A model generated the notes under the pieces. That model did no database searches and was not told where the DNA came from. It saw only the letters and a list, made by a program, of their open reading frames with translations. The position numbers were made by a program, and so were the translations under genes. A DNA stretch of 64,000 nucleotides, taken from positions 606,001-670,000 of the forward strand of contig JASJOG010000172.1 of assembly GCA_030142905.1 (NCBI GenBank), given 5' to 3'. This DNA comes from Heliopora coerulea (taxonomy: Eukaryota > Cnidaria > Anthozoa > Scleralcyonacea > Helioporidae). Positions 28,201-38,700 of the stretch are shown one piece after another; position 1 is the stretch's first letter; every line of letters begins with the position of its first letter.

Positions 28201-29144
28201 ATAAAGGTATTAAATTTCATGAAGAAGATTTCATGAAAAAATATATTGATTTAAATACAAAACTGAGAACAAGCGCAAAAAATGATTTTGAAAAAGACTT
28301 TTTCAAATTGATGAATAATTCTGTATTTGGTAAAACAATGGAAAATGTTAGAAACAGAGTTGATATTCAATTGGTTAACAGAAAAGAAAAAGCATTAAAA
28401 TTATTTTCAAAAACAAATTTCAATAAAAGAACAATATTTTCTGAAAATCTAATTGCGGTGCATATGTATAAGAGTAAAATTAAACTAGATAAACCAATAT
28501 ATTTAGGAATGAGTATATTGGATTTATCAAAGACTTTAATGTATGATTTTCATTATAATTATATTAAACAAAAATATGGTGAAAATGCGAAATTGTTATT
28601 TACAGATACTGATAGTTTAATGTATGAAATTAAAACTGAAGATTTTTATAAAGATATTTCTTTAGATGTTGAAAAAATGTTTGATACAAGTAATTACCCA
28701 AAAGATCATAAAAGTGGGATAAAAACTGGATTAAATAAAAAAGTAATTGGAATGATGAAAGATGAATGTGGTGGTAAACAAATAGAAGAATTTGTAGGAT
28801 TGAGAGCAAAATTATATTCTTATAAAATGTATGAAGATGAGAAAGACAAAGCACCAAAGGTGTCAAAAAGATGTAAAGGTGTTAAGAAAAATGTTATTGA
28901 GAAAGATTTAACATTTCAAAATTATAAAGATTGTTTATTTACTGAAGAAGAACAAATAAGAAAAATGAATTTAATAAGACACAGAAACCATGAATTATAC
29001 ACTGAAAGTATTGAAAAAATTGCATTATCAACAAAAGATGATAAAAGAATAATACTTGGAAATAAAATTGAAACACTTGCATATGGTCATTACATGAATG
29101 AAATGATAGGCACTTATGAAAATATGTTTGTTTTTAAACCATAA
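25296..29144 (+). CDS. Protein-primed family B DNA polymerase
   Basis: 1282 residues, intact. The N-terminal ~290 residues are a less conserved domain with CLLWCVV (about 163) and HYCLIKN (about 271), which could be a degenerate OTU/papain-like fold. A C2H2-type finger follows at about 297-322. The exonuclease motif is at about 347-353 (YADFECN). A C-x2-C plus DHCHFTGKYRG...C-x2-CN module (about 465 and 538-553) resembles endonuclease VII zinc sites. Polymerase motifs are A DANNLYGWAM (about 865), B with NNSVFGKT (about 1008) and C TDTDSLM (about 1104). This enzyme replicates linear genomes from a terminal protein; no separate terminal protein was seen. It ends 14 bp before the right TIR. Confidence 0.93.
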   Translation: MNHVNSKNHALNVAKRYEIDLKEVGLSLYDPLSLLKKIKPLIIKKFKKYPSTKQQITLVCLMSKTNPATGEQTTDNAHFHSYYEEIFDGSNLDEIYEKMTQKVILSFEEFLKYSSLWKFHKGLKIILNINEIKRLLASSYIPTPEFLKNKKAIINPENDDQKCLLWCVVISELLKTNPNLKNPGRITKILKKKAESFNVKDINFPCGFSDIDKFEKNNNISINLFGYNEEKRFGNKNHEIFPLRVSKFGLDRQENPESHVNILLITNENGDKHYCLIKNMSRLFSNQVNKSKEKILVCNYCLQNFRSEQTLKNHLEYCSKYECGKTVYPNKGEKLKFKNYKRMHDIPFVIYADFECNLKPIRCEDKNIGEPVGDHAPRTKQFQKHEPSGYCYLIKCFDDNLLRPKLLKYTKKPGEDISLKFVESLENNIKKIHEQFKFPKKIILSEKDKVDFRLAKNCYACGIKFGKQEKPKTEKNQVDDECDEFEKMDKLFMDDKISAEEFKKYFEDREKGKENEKENEEKEKEKETKRTNFTDKVRDHCHFTGKYRGAACISCNSKMKKPKFIPVIFHNLQNYDSHLFITNLRASEGEINCIPNTEEKYISFTKEIIVDKFESIKIITEKQLQSKCKENIIECEELPSTCENPKYKIKEIINVKKQIRFIDSFKFMQSSLSNLVNNLDKNEMNILKKFYKNEEKRQLLTRKGVFPYDWFDNIEKLKEEKLPDIGEFYSKLNDENISEEDYKHAKNVWNKFNIKNMREYHDLYLKTDVILLADVFENFRKVCKENYKLDPAWYYTSPGLAWDAMLKITKVELELLNDPQMYLMVENGIRCGISTITKRYAKANNKYMENKYNPEEDNVYLSYLDANNLYGWAMSKKLPVSHFKWMVNKELENWKKYSCILEVDLEYPEDLHDLHNEYQLAPERLKVGNVEKLKAAKLIPNLNNKEKYVLHCENLKLYEKLGLKIKRIHKGIKFHEEDFMKKYIDLNTKLRTSAKNDFEKDFFKLMNNSVFGKTMENVRNRVDIQLVNRKEKALKLFSKTNFNKRTIFSENLIAVHMYKSKIKLDKPIYLGMSILDLSKTLMYDFHYNYIKQKYGENAKLLFTDTDSLMYEIKTEDFYKDISLDVEKMFDTSNYPKDHKSGIKTGLNKKVIGMMKDECGGKQIEEFVGLRAKLYSYKMYEDEKDKAPKVSKRCKGVKKNVIEKDLTFQNYKDCLFTEEEQIRKMNLIRHRNHELYTESIEKIALSTKDDKRIILGNKIETLAYGHYMNEMIGTYENMFVFKP

Positions 29145-29158
29145 AATAATTCCAGCAA

Positions 29159-29474
29159 TTTTCACATGGATTTTGAGAATGTGAGAAAATTGATCAATTT
29201 CGAGAATGTGAGAAAATTGACTGATTTTGAGAATGCGAGAAAATTTATCAATTTTGAGAATGTGAGAAAATTAATCAATTTTGAGAATGTGAGAAAATTT
29301 ACTGATTTCCAAAATCCGGTTTGAACCAGATTTGGGAAGTGGGTGTGGTCACACAAAAATTTTAGAATGATTGACAGGTGATGACGTCATCACCAATTAC
29401 CGGAAGTTGATACAATTTTTGAAAGCTCATTAAAATTCATAAAATGTGCTAGAATCCGGACATTACAGACTACT
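29159..29474 (-). repeat. Right terminal inverted repeat (316 bp)
   Basis: Inverted copy of 12469-12784 with one difference found by eye. It ends ...CATTACAGACTACT next to the target duplication. Confidence 0.95.
29167..29301 (-). repeat. Five 27-bp tandem units inside the right TIR
   Basis: Mirror image of the array at 12642-12776. Confidence 0.85.
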
Positions 29475-29480
29475 AAAAGT
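29475..29480. repeat. Right target-site duplication AAAAGT
   Basis: Matches 12463-12468 exactly and fixes the element's ends. Confidence 0.93.
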
Positions 29481-32218
29481 TGAATCGCGCTACAAAATTC
29501 GCCTAGTGGAAAACGGGCTTTAGGGACCTCTCGAAACCGTGACGTCCTCAACTCATGAGGATCATCAAGAGAGCGTTGGGAGCAACAATCCCCTAAAACG
29601 ATGAGGTGGTAAACTATGAAGAGTTGTTTATGCCAAGAGTTTTAACACCGTCTTGTTGGAAAATCAATTTATGTTAATTTGCATAGACTGTCAAGTAGTT
29701 AAAGCACAATTTCTTATCCCTCATCGACCGGAAAAGAACGGCAGGCAGAAGACAGAAAAAGGAGAGACGATTTTGAACTGCAGCGGAACCATGCATGCAC
29801 GCTGACGTTGGTTACCGGCCAGAAGCGTGACATATTTGACATATAAAAAAGAGGGTGTGACAAACGAAAGAACAGGTTGACGTTTTCATCAGAAGAGAAT
29901 GAAATAAGATCTTCTGAACCTAAGGTCACAAATTTATTGGTCCACTATAAAAAGAATAAAATTGTCTCAAAGGAAAACTGTTTCCTCTCCTGCCTGAGAT
30001 ATCAATGATCTATTAACCCTTTCCCCTCAAAAGCTCTCTCCTTGACCAGTAAAATCGACTAGTATTCGCCAGAGCAAAATAGTAGAAGATCGATCCTACC
30101 GGGAAAGAATTGATTAAGGATTTAAAGAAATTTGGTTACGTGGCTTTTACGATCGATCACTGTATTCCGACAAACCCGTTACCTTAGCTTCGTGGCCACT
30201 CATTTTCATGCGGTGAAGGGTGGATAGCCGGTAGGCAACAAGATGTTTAACTAGCAGCCGGATAGCCGTTGGTCTCGATCATATAATGCGCTACTCATCA
30301 AATCAAGTTCAATCTAATCCAACTTACTAGCCGTATAGGTCACTAGCCAGTGGTTTCTTCTATGGTAGCCGGTAGGTATTCGGTCACTTTAAGAAGGCTT
30401 TAAATTTGTAGCCGGGTAACCGGTAGTTTTGGATATTTAGGTCTCCACTCATTTGCATGAGGTCAACGTTATCTGCCCGACCGGCTAGGATAGCTCGGTA
30501 GTCGGTCGTCTTGATACAGCAGCCGGAAGGTAGCTGTACCACATTTGGTCGCAGAGGGTCGGGAGAAGAAATTGATCATCCAATTGAAACTTTCCGACTA
30601 ATTTCTCAGCTCTTCTAAACTCCTTTTGGGTTTCCTCCATTATCTCGAATCGTTGTACCGGTAAATCAGGGCGACTTGGCTACTGGACATGCAATTCGGA
30701 CCTACTTAATTTTCGCTGTTTTAAACGCACCATCCGCTTCCGTGCGTCTGAGTTTTTCATAGACACAAGTGCACGTAAAACGAACTAGAAAATGCCGAAC
30801 CAAACAGATGAGATCCACTGAACGGCAGACCTTCACATTCAAACAATCGAATCCACAAGAAGTTGGACCTCTCTCAGCAAACTGCAAACGGTCGTTCCCA
30901 ATGAAATCGAGTGCCGCAAGATTTTAGAAGAGTGTGGAAAGAAAAATAAAACCATTGTTTTGGCGAGTGATTTGACATTTGCGACGCGACTTGTCACTTT
31001 TGTTAAAGAAAGGGTTGTTGTCCAATCACCTGTCAAGATTAGACTCTCATAATGTTCGAAAATGCACAGCACAATAGTGGAATGGCGGACCCAACGATAT
31101 TTAAAACTATCAAGATATATGGATTCAATTAGATGTATTTCGACCGAGTTAGGTTAAGAACTGTTGATCACTACACTCGTTTTGTCGAACCTTTGTTCCC
31201 GACATATTGCGAATACCTGTTTGAAAATCAAAACAGTGCACAATTTCACAGAGCTGTAGAACTCGCTCTAAGGCATGTTAATATTTCAGGCCACAGGAAA
31301 GAACATTCATCCGACACGATACTGCAACCCAGATGTGGAAAAATCAAATCCAATACATGCTAAGTAGATTTTAGCATGAGAAGAACATCTGTGGATTCCT
31401 CTTGGAGGTGTTGGAAGACTACAAACTACACTTTTGATATTCAATATTCAACTTTTTATCTGCTTTTCTCAATTCGTTAAAGTGGTAGAAAAGCATCGTT
31501 TTCAAAAGGAAAATCAGAGTTATCTTTTTAAAGGTTCTTACCACATTTTCAACACGTGTAGCAAACATAACAAACAAATTCCCTGGAATTGTACATTAAA
31601 TAGTTGCTTCAGCTGAACTTTTGAATTCTTTCTAAAAGAATCCCCAAAACAATTGAAAAGCGCACAGAAATTTAGCAGTATTTTAGGTTTATAGCAAAGT
31701 AGCTTTCTGCTAATATCACTTAAATCTATAAAAAGCTTCCCTGAACACTCGGTTGTACTATATGAATATCATCTTTAAAAGTGGCTAGTCGTAGATGAAG
31801 ACGCAAGGGTCGCCTTGATCCACTTAGTTTAGGGAATTAAAAAACGTGGGGAAAAAAAAAAATACGAAGAGCAAAAAAACCAAACAAAAACATCATAACG
31901 TAACTTCAGTTGACTACCGCCCAAGGACTGTACATGAAGTAATCTTTTTCTCATTTTTGCCAAAACGTAGCGTCCATTATGAGCTAAAGTGAAAGAGACT
32001 TTCATAATTAACTCTCCACGGTCTACGGTATTGGAATTTTAATATCATTATTTTCCATCCATTTTTCTAAAAGTCTTGGTTTTCTTTGCTTGTTTGTTTT
32101 TTTGTTTTGTTCTTTTTGCTTTTTTGTTGTTGTTTTATATGTTTTTATAACAAATGCGTGGAGTACTGTTACACGCGTGGTGACAATGGAGAAAAATTTT
32201 CGCTTTGTGCATGTATGC

Positions 32219-32220
<2 letters not shown>
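29481..32220. other. Intergenic DNA
   Basis: No gene recognised. The words AGCCGGTAG, GCCGGATAGCC and GGTAGCCGGTAGG recur at about 30210-30540 like a decayed minisatellite. Short ORFs have no domain. Confidence 0.45.
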
Positions 32221-32260
<40 letters not shown>

Positions 32261-32331
32261 CACAAGCGTGGGACATTTGAGTTGCCTATAATGTAGGCTA
32301 CTCCATCTTGCTCATCTTATATATATATATG

Positions 32332-32391
<60 letters not shown>

Positions 32392-32400
32392 AGATGATAT
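32221..32400. repeat. TA microsatellites flanked by a broken inverted repeat
   Basis: Two (TA)n blocks (about 32222-32256 and 32317-32392) surround and interrupt an inverted repeat. TTGCCTATAATGTAGGCTAC at about 32281 pairs with GTAGGCTTCTCC-type sequence on the other strand near 32462-32490. These look like ends of PLE-type repeats. Confidence 0.7.
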
Positions 32401-32401
32401 A

Positions 32402-32447
32402 ACTACAGACGGAACCGTTTCGGCCTATTGGGCCTCATCAGTGTAGT
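32402..32447 (-). ncRNA. Hammerhead ribozyme, type I, minimal stem III
   Basis: On the minus strand all core parts are present in order. Stem I ACTACA pairs with TGTAGT. Core CTGATGA is followed by stem II GGCC with loop CAATA and GGCC. GAA precedes stem III ACGG with a TT loop and CCGT. The cleavage triplet is GTC. This is the compact hammerhead form known from Penelope-like elements and retrozymes. It would self-cleave in transcripts running leftward. No PLE coding sequence is adjacent, so this may be a solo terminal fragment. Confidence 0.85.
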
Positions 32448-33687
32448 GCTAACGAGCAGGATGGAGAAGCCTACATCATATAGGCAACTGAAATATATAT
32501 CCATGGATTCCGGTCCCTCAAAAATGCCGTGTGAAAGTTCGGGGACTGGTATGTTGTTGACCAAACCATACTTAGCTACCGTATTAGAGCAAATCGATTT
32601 GGTCTCGTTCTTTTTTTCCTTGTATGGATCTCTCGCAAGTTGTTTACGTTATTTGAACAGTGAAGCCAGTAAATGATTTAAGACCGGCAAAGTAATTGGC
32701 TTTCTTGGTGCCTGGTTTCGCTTTTGAGGGCCACCTCAGTAACTGGACAATTTATGACTTGAAAGAGCAGTTCTCAAAGTTAACTCCTTGGAATATGCAT
32801 TTGCCAACTGTTCGCTTTTTCCAGCAACGGATTGTCTTGGTTCTTTCTGATTTATATGAACAAAAGACGTAAGGGAACTAGCTTGCTGTCAGGACATTTG
32901 CTAAGCAACCAAGTGTATTAAAACGGCATTCTTCGCTGAAGTTGAATAGACGCTGATTTGCATAAATCTTGGGATTTTCACGTTCTGGTAACCACATACC
33001 TGAGCTACACAATTACAGGTACGTCTGAATCGAGTAGCTTTGAAATACAAATTCTGCGAACGGAATTGTTTTGAGCAGCTTTGAAAAGTAGCTTCCCGAC
33101 TTCATTCTCTCCTAAGGGAGACTTCTTGTACCAAATATTATCGCCTGGATTTTGCTAGTGTTTATTGGTAAAGTAGAATGAAGATTCTAGTTCATTCATC
33201 TGTGTAGGACGATTACTTTTGAACATTTTTCAGTATTTAACCGGACAACGTTCATGGTCAATTGTTTGAGAAGTGGGATAGCACACTCATCGTCCAGAAA
33301 AGTTGTCCAGGCCATGACAGTCTTCGGATGCTTTCTCCGCTTTCCACACAGAGATTTCATCGCCTCAATCAGGACTTTTTCCCTATGAAATGTCGCCCCA
33401 CTGAAGACGTTAGGATGTATTTTGGCTCGAAACAAAAATGCAAGGTAAATAGCCACCAGGTAACTCGCTGCAAAGCTACTTGATTTTGGTCACCAAATTT
33501 TCCTTCGGCAAAACAGTTGTCCGCTTCAGTCTTTCTCACTTCGAGAGTGATTTGTGCATGATGACTTCTACCTTATTCGACCAGTAATGTTTCCATCAGG
33601 ATTTTAAAACCTCTCAATAAAGTTGAAAGTCGACTTTGTGTAAATTTACCGTTGAACCCTTTGTAATGAGGTGCCACTGAATGCTTA
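32448..33687. other. Intergenic DNA
   Basis: Contains the partner arm of the inverted repeat near 32462-32490; otherwise nothing recognised. Confidence 0.45.
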
Positions 33688-33904
33688 ACATGTTTGAGGA
33701 AGTTGATCGTCCAGGTTAGTGTAGTCTTGAGAAAGACTGTTGGTTGAAGTGACTGACGTTTCGACAGCCTTAGCAGAGGGCATCTTCACTCTCCTTTTGA
33801 CTCTGAAGATGACTGCCGCTAAGGCTGTCGTAACGTCAGTCACTTCAACCAACAGTCTTTCTCAAGACTGCACTAATCTAGACGATCAACTTCCTCAAAC
33901 ATGT
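33688..33904. repeat. 217-bp near-perfect palindrome of PLE-type terminal sequence
   Basis: Starts ACATGTTTGAGGAAGTTGAT and ends with its complement; arms of about 100 bp flank a 15-nt centre (33795-33810 approximately). Each arm has CTGAAGATG- or TGAAGATG-type and GACGTTTCGACAGCC-type words like the terminal repeats of Penelope-like elements. Arms differ at a few bases. Confidence 0.75.
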
Positions 33905-34614
33905 CACGATTCTCCCAGATTCAAACCATTTACTTTATTACCGAATGCTTAGTTGAAAATACACAAGAGTTGCAAATTTGTACGCCATTTTCCTTTATTA
34001 TTGATGGTTTACCGTGGAAAAAGTACGTCTTTTACTTCCCTCTTCTCGTTCTTCTTTCGAGAAAACGTGCACAAGGTTTGCTTGTCGTATTTTGTTTTAT
34101 GTTTTGTATTTTCCGATTTTTGGTAGGCGATAAAAATGCAGAACTCACTCATGTTTTCTTTGTTTATTTCGTCCGTTTCGTAATTCGTTTCATCTTCGTC
34201 AACAAAGTGTTGTACCTCCGGATGAATGCTTAGCATAAATCTTCCTCATAGCACTTCTAATAGACATTTTTAACCAACTTTGAGATAATATAGAATTTAT
34301 CAGTTTTTTAAGACAAAAAGTATCAAAAAAAATTTTCACTCATGAGCTGTCCTTGATGCTAATATCCGACCGGTAACCTTTGAGAATGATCCAATTTTAA
34401 GACAGAAAGCCTGGCTATCTAATAAAAAATCTTTCTTTAAAGCAAACTGAGTGAAAAATTTGATTTGGAAAACGACTCGAAATATCTCAAGATCGCAATT
34501 AATGCAGGATTTTGCTATGAACATCGATTGATAAGCAGTACAATTGTCAGAATGGATCTCTTATCATTTATTAAACCGTTAAAGGTTATTCTCACCAAAC
34601 GTTTTGTTTTAATA
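33905..34614. other. Intergenic DNA
   Basis: Nothing recognised. Open frames at 33901-34233 are short and domain-free. Confidence 0.4.
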
Positions 34615-34900
34615 AAACAGAATAGAAATTTTAAACGTAAATATGACGACAAGCAATTTAAATGTAAAATAATTTCCAGTTTGGGTTGTTAATATTTGTG
34701 GCCAAATATTGTGTTTCCCTTTATTGCATTACCTCTTCCAGTTATAGTAAGGACGATTTGTCTTTTTGACAACCTTGAAAAATTATCAATGTTACTTGGA
34801 TTCTCGAGAGATGTATTGGAAGGGTGGGCGAGGGTTTGTTTCGTACACATATTTCTAGTACGAAATATATACTGCAAAACCTTGACCGGTGTGGTAGCTT
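34615..34900. repeat. Dispersed repeat of unknown class, copy A
   Basis: Shares scattered blocks in the same order with 63590-63935: ATTTTAAACGTAAATATGACGA, TTTGTGGCC, GACGATTTGTC, TTGAAAAA(T/C)TATCAA, and a GTATACAT/GTACACAT end. No coding capacity or clear ends. Confidence 0.6.
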
Positions 34901-35687
34901 ACAACGTACCGCTGCAAGCCAATTTCAGTCGAGGGGCTCGAGGCCTCCTACAATCTTAATCCGGCCCTGATGGCTACACTGTTTCACCGTTTGCGCCTCA
35001 CTTTTGGTATCCATGGCAACCGAGCAATCAGACAAATGATTTCACTGTGATAATTTTATATTCTTCTATGCCAAGAAATTCATTTGCCTAAATATTTAAA
35101 CATGACAAAAACAACCTTAAGAGCTGATAAAACGCATTATGAGAATTTCTAGAACAGCGTCACAAATAACATTGAAGTTTTAAAATCCATTAAGCTCAGC
35201 ACTTATTGTTAAATTCCAGTCTACATTTTAGGCTAGAAATTCTACAAAACTGCAGAATGAATCTTGTCATTCATGGAAAGGTGGTTTGGACTTTCAGATC
35301 TGATCACCATCAGGTACTCCTAACATTCGATAATTTTATCTGGTATCCCTGGCGTTTGGTCAGCAATAACATGCTGATGAAGTCTAAAAAGTCCTGCGTG
35401 TAGCCGTTCTTCCCGAGGCTCCATTTTTTGTTACATAGTAGGGTAAATATTCTGTACCCAAGTGAGCTCAGTATCATTTTTTGAAACTACATCGTAACTC
35501 TACACATCCGTTGCGTTCCTCCTGTCTCTCCTATTTCGGCTCACCATGGCAGAATTGTTACATTTTCACCTTGGTTTCTTCTTGAAATGTAATTTTTCGT
35601 TGGTTAAGCCATGGCGTCATTGTCGAGATCATAAAAAGGTAGAGGTGCTACGAAAGTAATGGCAACACAAAGATCAGCTGTACTTAC
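34901..35687. other. Intergenic DNA
   Basis: Nothing recognised. Confidence 0.4.
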
Positions 35688-35799
35688 CAGGTCCTGTAGC
35701 TGCTGAGGCACCAGTTACAACTGTGGGTGTGGCCGGAGGTCCGGGTAGTCTTGTTGGGCAATATAAAATTTTAGGTTTTCCTGGCCCACTTGCCATCAT
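35688..35799 (-). CDS. Host exon candidate with start codon and splice donor
   Basis: On the minus strand a Met-Met start at 35799 opens a 37-codon frame (MMASGPGKPKILYC, then a Pro/Ala/Thr-rich stretch) that runs into a canonical donor, CTG followed by GTAAGTA, at 35687. It is locally GC-richer than its surroundings and reads like a low-complexity N-terminus of a host protein. Downstream exons would lie to the left or outside what I can recognise. Confidence 0.5.
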
Positions 35800-38700
35800 A
35801 GAGACCTAGACATAATATTTTTGCATTTATTTAACAATAATCCATGAATCTGCATTAAATGCGAGCTGACATATGTGAAAAGAGGCAAGGAGGCAATCAT
35901 TTCCTTTCCAACTAGCCTAAGAAGATTAGTTGTTCCATAATATGAAAAACCTCAGTATACACAGTTGTACGAATTGCACACGTACTTTAAAATTACTCTG
36001 CTCCACGTTTTCAACAAAGATTTTAAGTTACCTTCTTTCAAACGTGTTTTGCTGAAATTTGAGACAAGCCGAAAATCGAAGACCGAGCATTCAAAATCGA
36101 ACTTAAACGAATATTCATTAGGCGAAAACATAATAATAAAAATGATGCTTACATTTAAGCGGAGTGCTGCTTAGGCAATGTTGAACGACGTGTAACTTAA
36201 GAGGCCATAAAGGCCATGGAAATGCCAAAACTTATCTCCTCTGAAAAAGTTTCAACAGTTCCCCGACCCTTCTGGCTTTTTACATGTAACCTTGTTTTAA
36301 TTTACTCTACACCAGATGTTTTCTATTCTGGTCTGCAATGTGGTATTAAGTTCCCATAGAAGTATTTAGCATGGTAAAAAGCTGTCTTTTTGGGTGTACT
36401 TTCTAGAGTGCACTATCTTGAGTCTACGTTTGCAAGTTTCTACTAAACAGACACATCAAAGATTTAGAAGTTGTATACAAGTTCACAATGGCTTTGTTTG
36501 ATGAGTATAAGCATTCTCACAAATCTCTTGCATCCTTGTCAACTGAAAACAGTGTATTTTAGTTAGATAGAGCCAAAAACTGCCAAAACTTGCAAAGGAA
36601 ATTTTCCATGCCATAAGATTCGTTTGGTAACGTTGACTAGAAAATGTTTGCCAAATCCTCGTACCGACCTATCTTTACAAAGTTGGCATGTAAAAAGCAC
36701 ATTTTACCTGCTGAAATCACGATGCCGCTGAAATAATTATTCTCTCAAAGCCACTAGAAAATAATAAAAAAAATCTCGATTAAGGTGAAATGCTACTCGA
36801 ACCGTTAAAGCAGTTGTGAATATTTTCGTTCCTTGTTCTTGGACTGTTTCAGAATAAGTTTCTTCTATTCTGTTATCTTTTGGTAAATTTTAGAAATTGA
36901 TTTACTCAGAGTCGGATTTTGCGTCTACATGCTGTATTTACGTCGTATTTGAAACTTTGCACCAAACTTTCACACCTTTCCCCATCTCGAAACATGGAAG
37001 GTCTTAAGCTCCGTCCACATGCATGGTCACATTGTATACGTTGATTTTTTAAACTATTTAACTCAACACCTCTTGATGTACCTAAAAATTACCTAACTCT
37101 AAAAGTTGGGATGTGGTTCTAGGCATCCCATATCTAATATAGGTGAGACCGTAGCTGGTAGCCCTGTCAACGCAATGTTTACATCTTCGTGCTTCTCTCC
37201 GATTCTTTTTTTTCCTTCAAGCACCGTTCCTCGACTTTCTCCTTTTCGTCCCATTTCTGTCCCTTCCAGTCCTTCCGGGGGGCACACTGCCTTCTCTGGC
37301 CCATATCAGTTGCGCCACTGTATCACCTAAAAGGTATCCGTACGGACGGAGTTTCATTTGCACTTGTATCTCCTTGATTTGTTTGAAGAAAACGTCCGTT
37401 AATTACACATATGTAGCATTTTCTGTTCACTTTTCGAAAGCTAATTGTAAGTTGAGCGTTTAATGTTTTGGTATTGTGTTATACAGAAGCAATCATTATT
37501 TTTAAAAAGTACTGATGTACATTTCATTATGAGATCATTAACATCTGATTGGTTACATATTTTTAGCTTAGAGAGACTGCACCACCGCGTGAAAAATGTG
37601 CTTGTCACTAGCATGCATGCTGCTCAAATTGTAAAAGAAAACAAGTTATACGAGGCAAGAACTGCGTATAAATTCGCGATACAATACATATGATATTTGA
37701 TTCGCAGAACTTTAGAAAATGCTTATGATACTAAAAACCCCTTTTTTTCTTTAATTTGGCTCAATTACTCTTTATTGTGCACATTGTCTCCAGCAAACTA
37801 GACCCCCAACTGACTGGGAGATGCAAGGCCTACGATTTAGTTATCTGTTAAAACACGAATTAGGTTGACGTGATAACATACTTCCGTAGGCCGTAAACAT
37901 GTGATACAGTCATAGGAAAACTAAAAATGAAAGGTTTTGACCAAATCAAGTTCTTTATTTATGCCCTCGAAATAATCCTCTATGCATCGCAAAATTTTGT
38001 CATTTGCCATACAAGCAATCATGTCTGTATTGTCCGTTTTCTCCAGTCGACGATAGCCCGACTGGACACCTACACATTTACCTTTTGGACATAGAGTTAC
38101 TGGAGATGAAACTTATAAGAGATGAGCTTAACAGACCGGATAAACTATCACGGATAAAAGATTTTGCACCAATGCCCAATGCAATTTTGCTCCATTTGAG
38201 ATATTAGCCGTGTTCACACTATCGGCCTAGGCTAGGTCTTGGTGAAAGTGGTCAGAAGCTAACTTTTGCTTCGAAATGCCAGTAGTTAGGCAAACCATAG
38301 AACTGAAACAAGCTTTGATAATTGCAGGTTCACAATTTGTTTTCGAGGTCTTATCTCCTAGCGTTTGCAAACAGAAAAAGGATACTTCGTCAGTAGAGAT
38401 GTTTGTTTTCGTACGATTGAAACTTGATGTCAGAGATCTACTGAATACATCCACATAGTTTGTTTCAAAGCATCAACAAAAACTTTGTGCCCGTCTTGTT
38501 GCTTGTCAAAGAACTTGCTCTTGATGTCGATAAAACTAATTGTAAATTATGCCATCGTTCAATGAAGTTACAGTACGCAGAAAATTTCCCTCAACTAATA
38601 ACATTACCTTGGAAACCGTGTAAATTGTCCAGCCCCAATGCTTGTTGTCACGGTAATCCCACAACGGCCTGAGAGCCAAGTACAAATGACAACCCTTTCT

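Larger units (their letters stand above)
12469..29474. mobile_element. Complete Polinton/Maverick (adintovirus-like) element, 17,006 bp
   Basis: The element has 316-bp terminal inverted repeats, a 6-bp target duplication, a retrovirus-type integrase, a protein-primed family B polymerase, an FtsK/HerA-type packaging ATPase and capsid candidates. This set defines Polintons and the related adintoviruses. The DNA is AT-rich and intronless with gene spacings of a few bases. Left-arm genes mostly face left and right-arm genes face right. Virion genes imply it is or was an integrated virus. Several genes are broken, so this copy is probably defective now. No adenain-type cysteine protease was found, which is unusual for the group. 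Confidence 0.95.

Noticed and set aside
12469..29474. Virophage or free viral contig rather than an insertion
   Set aside because: A perfect 6-bp target duplication and unrelated flanks rich in host-type repeats on both sides show integration.
32086..32296. ORFs with poly Tyr-Ile
   Set aside because: Reading of a (TA)n tract and a T-rich stretch.
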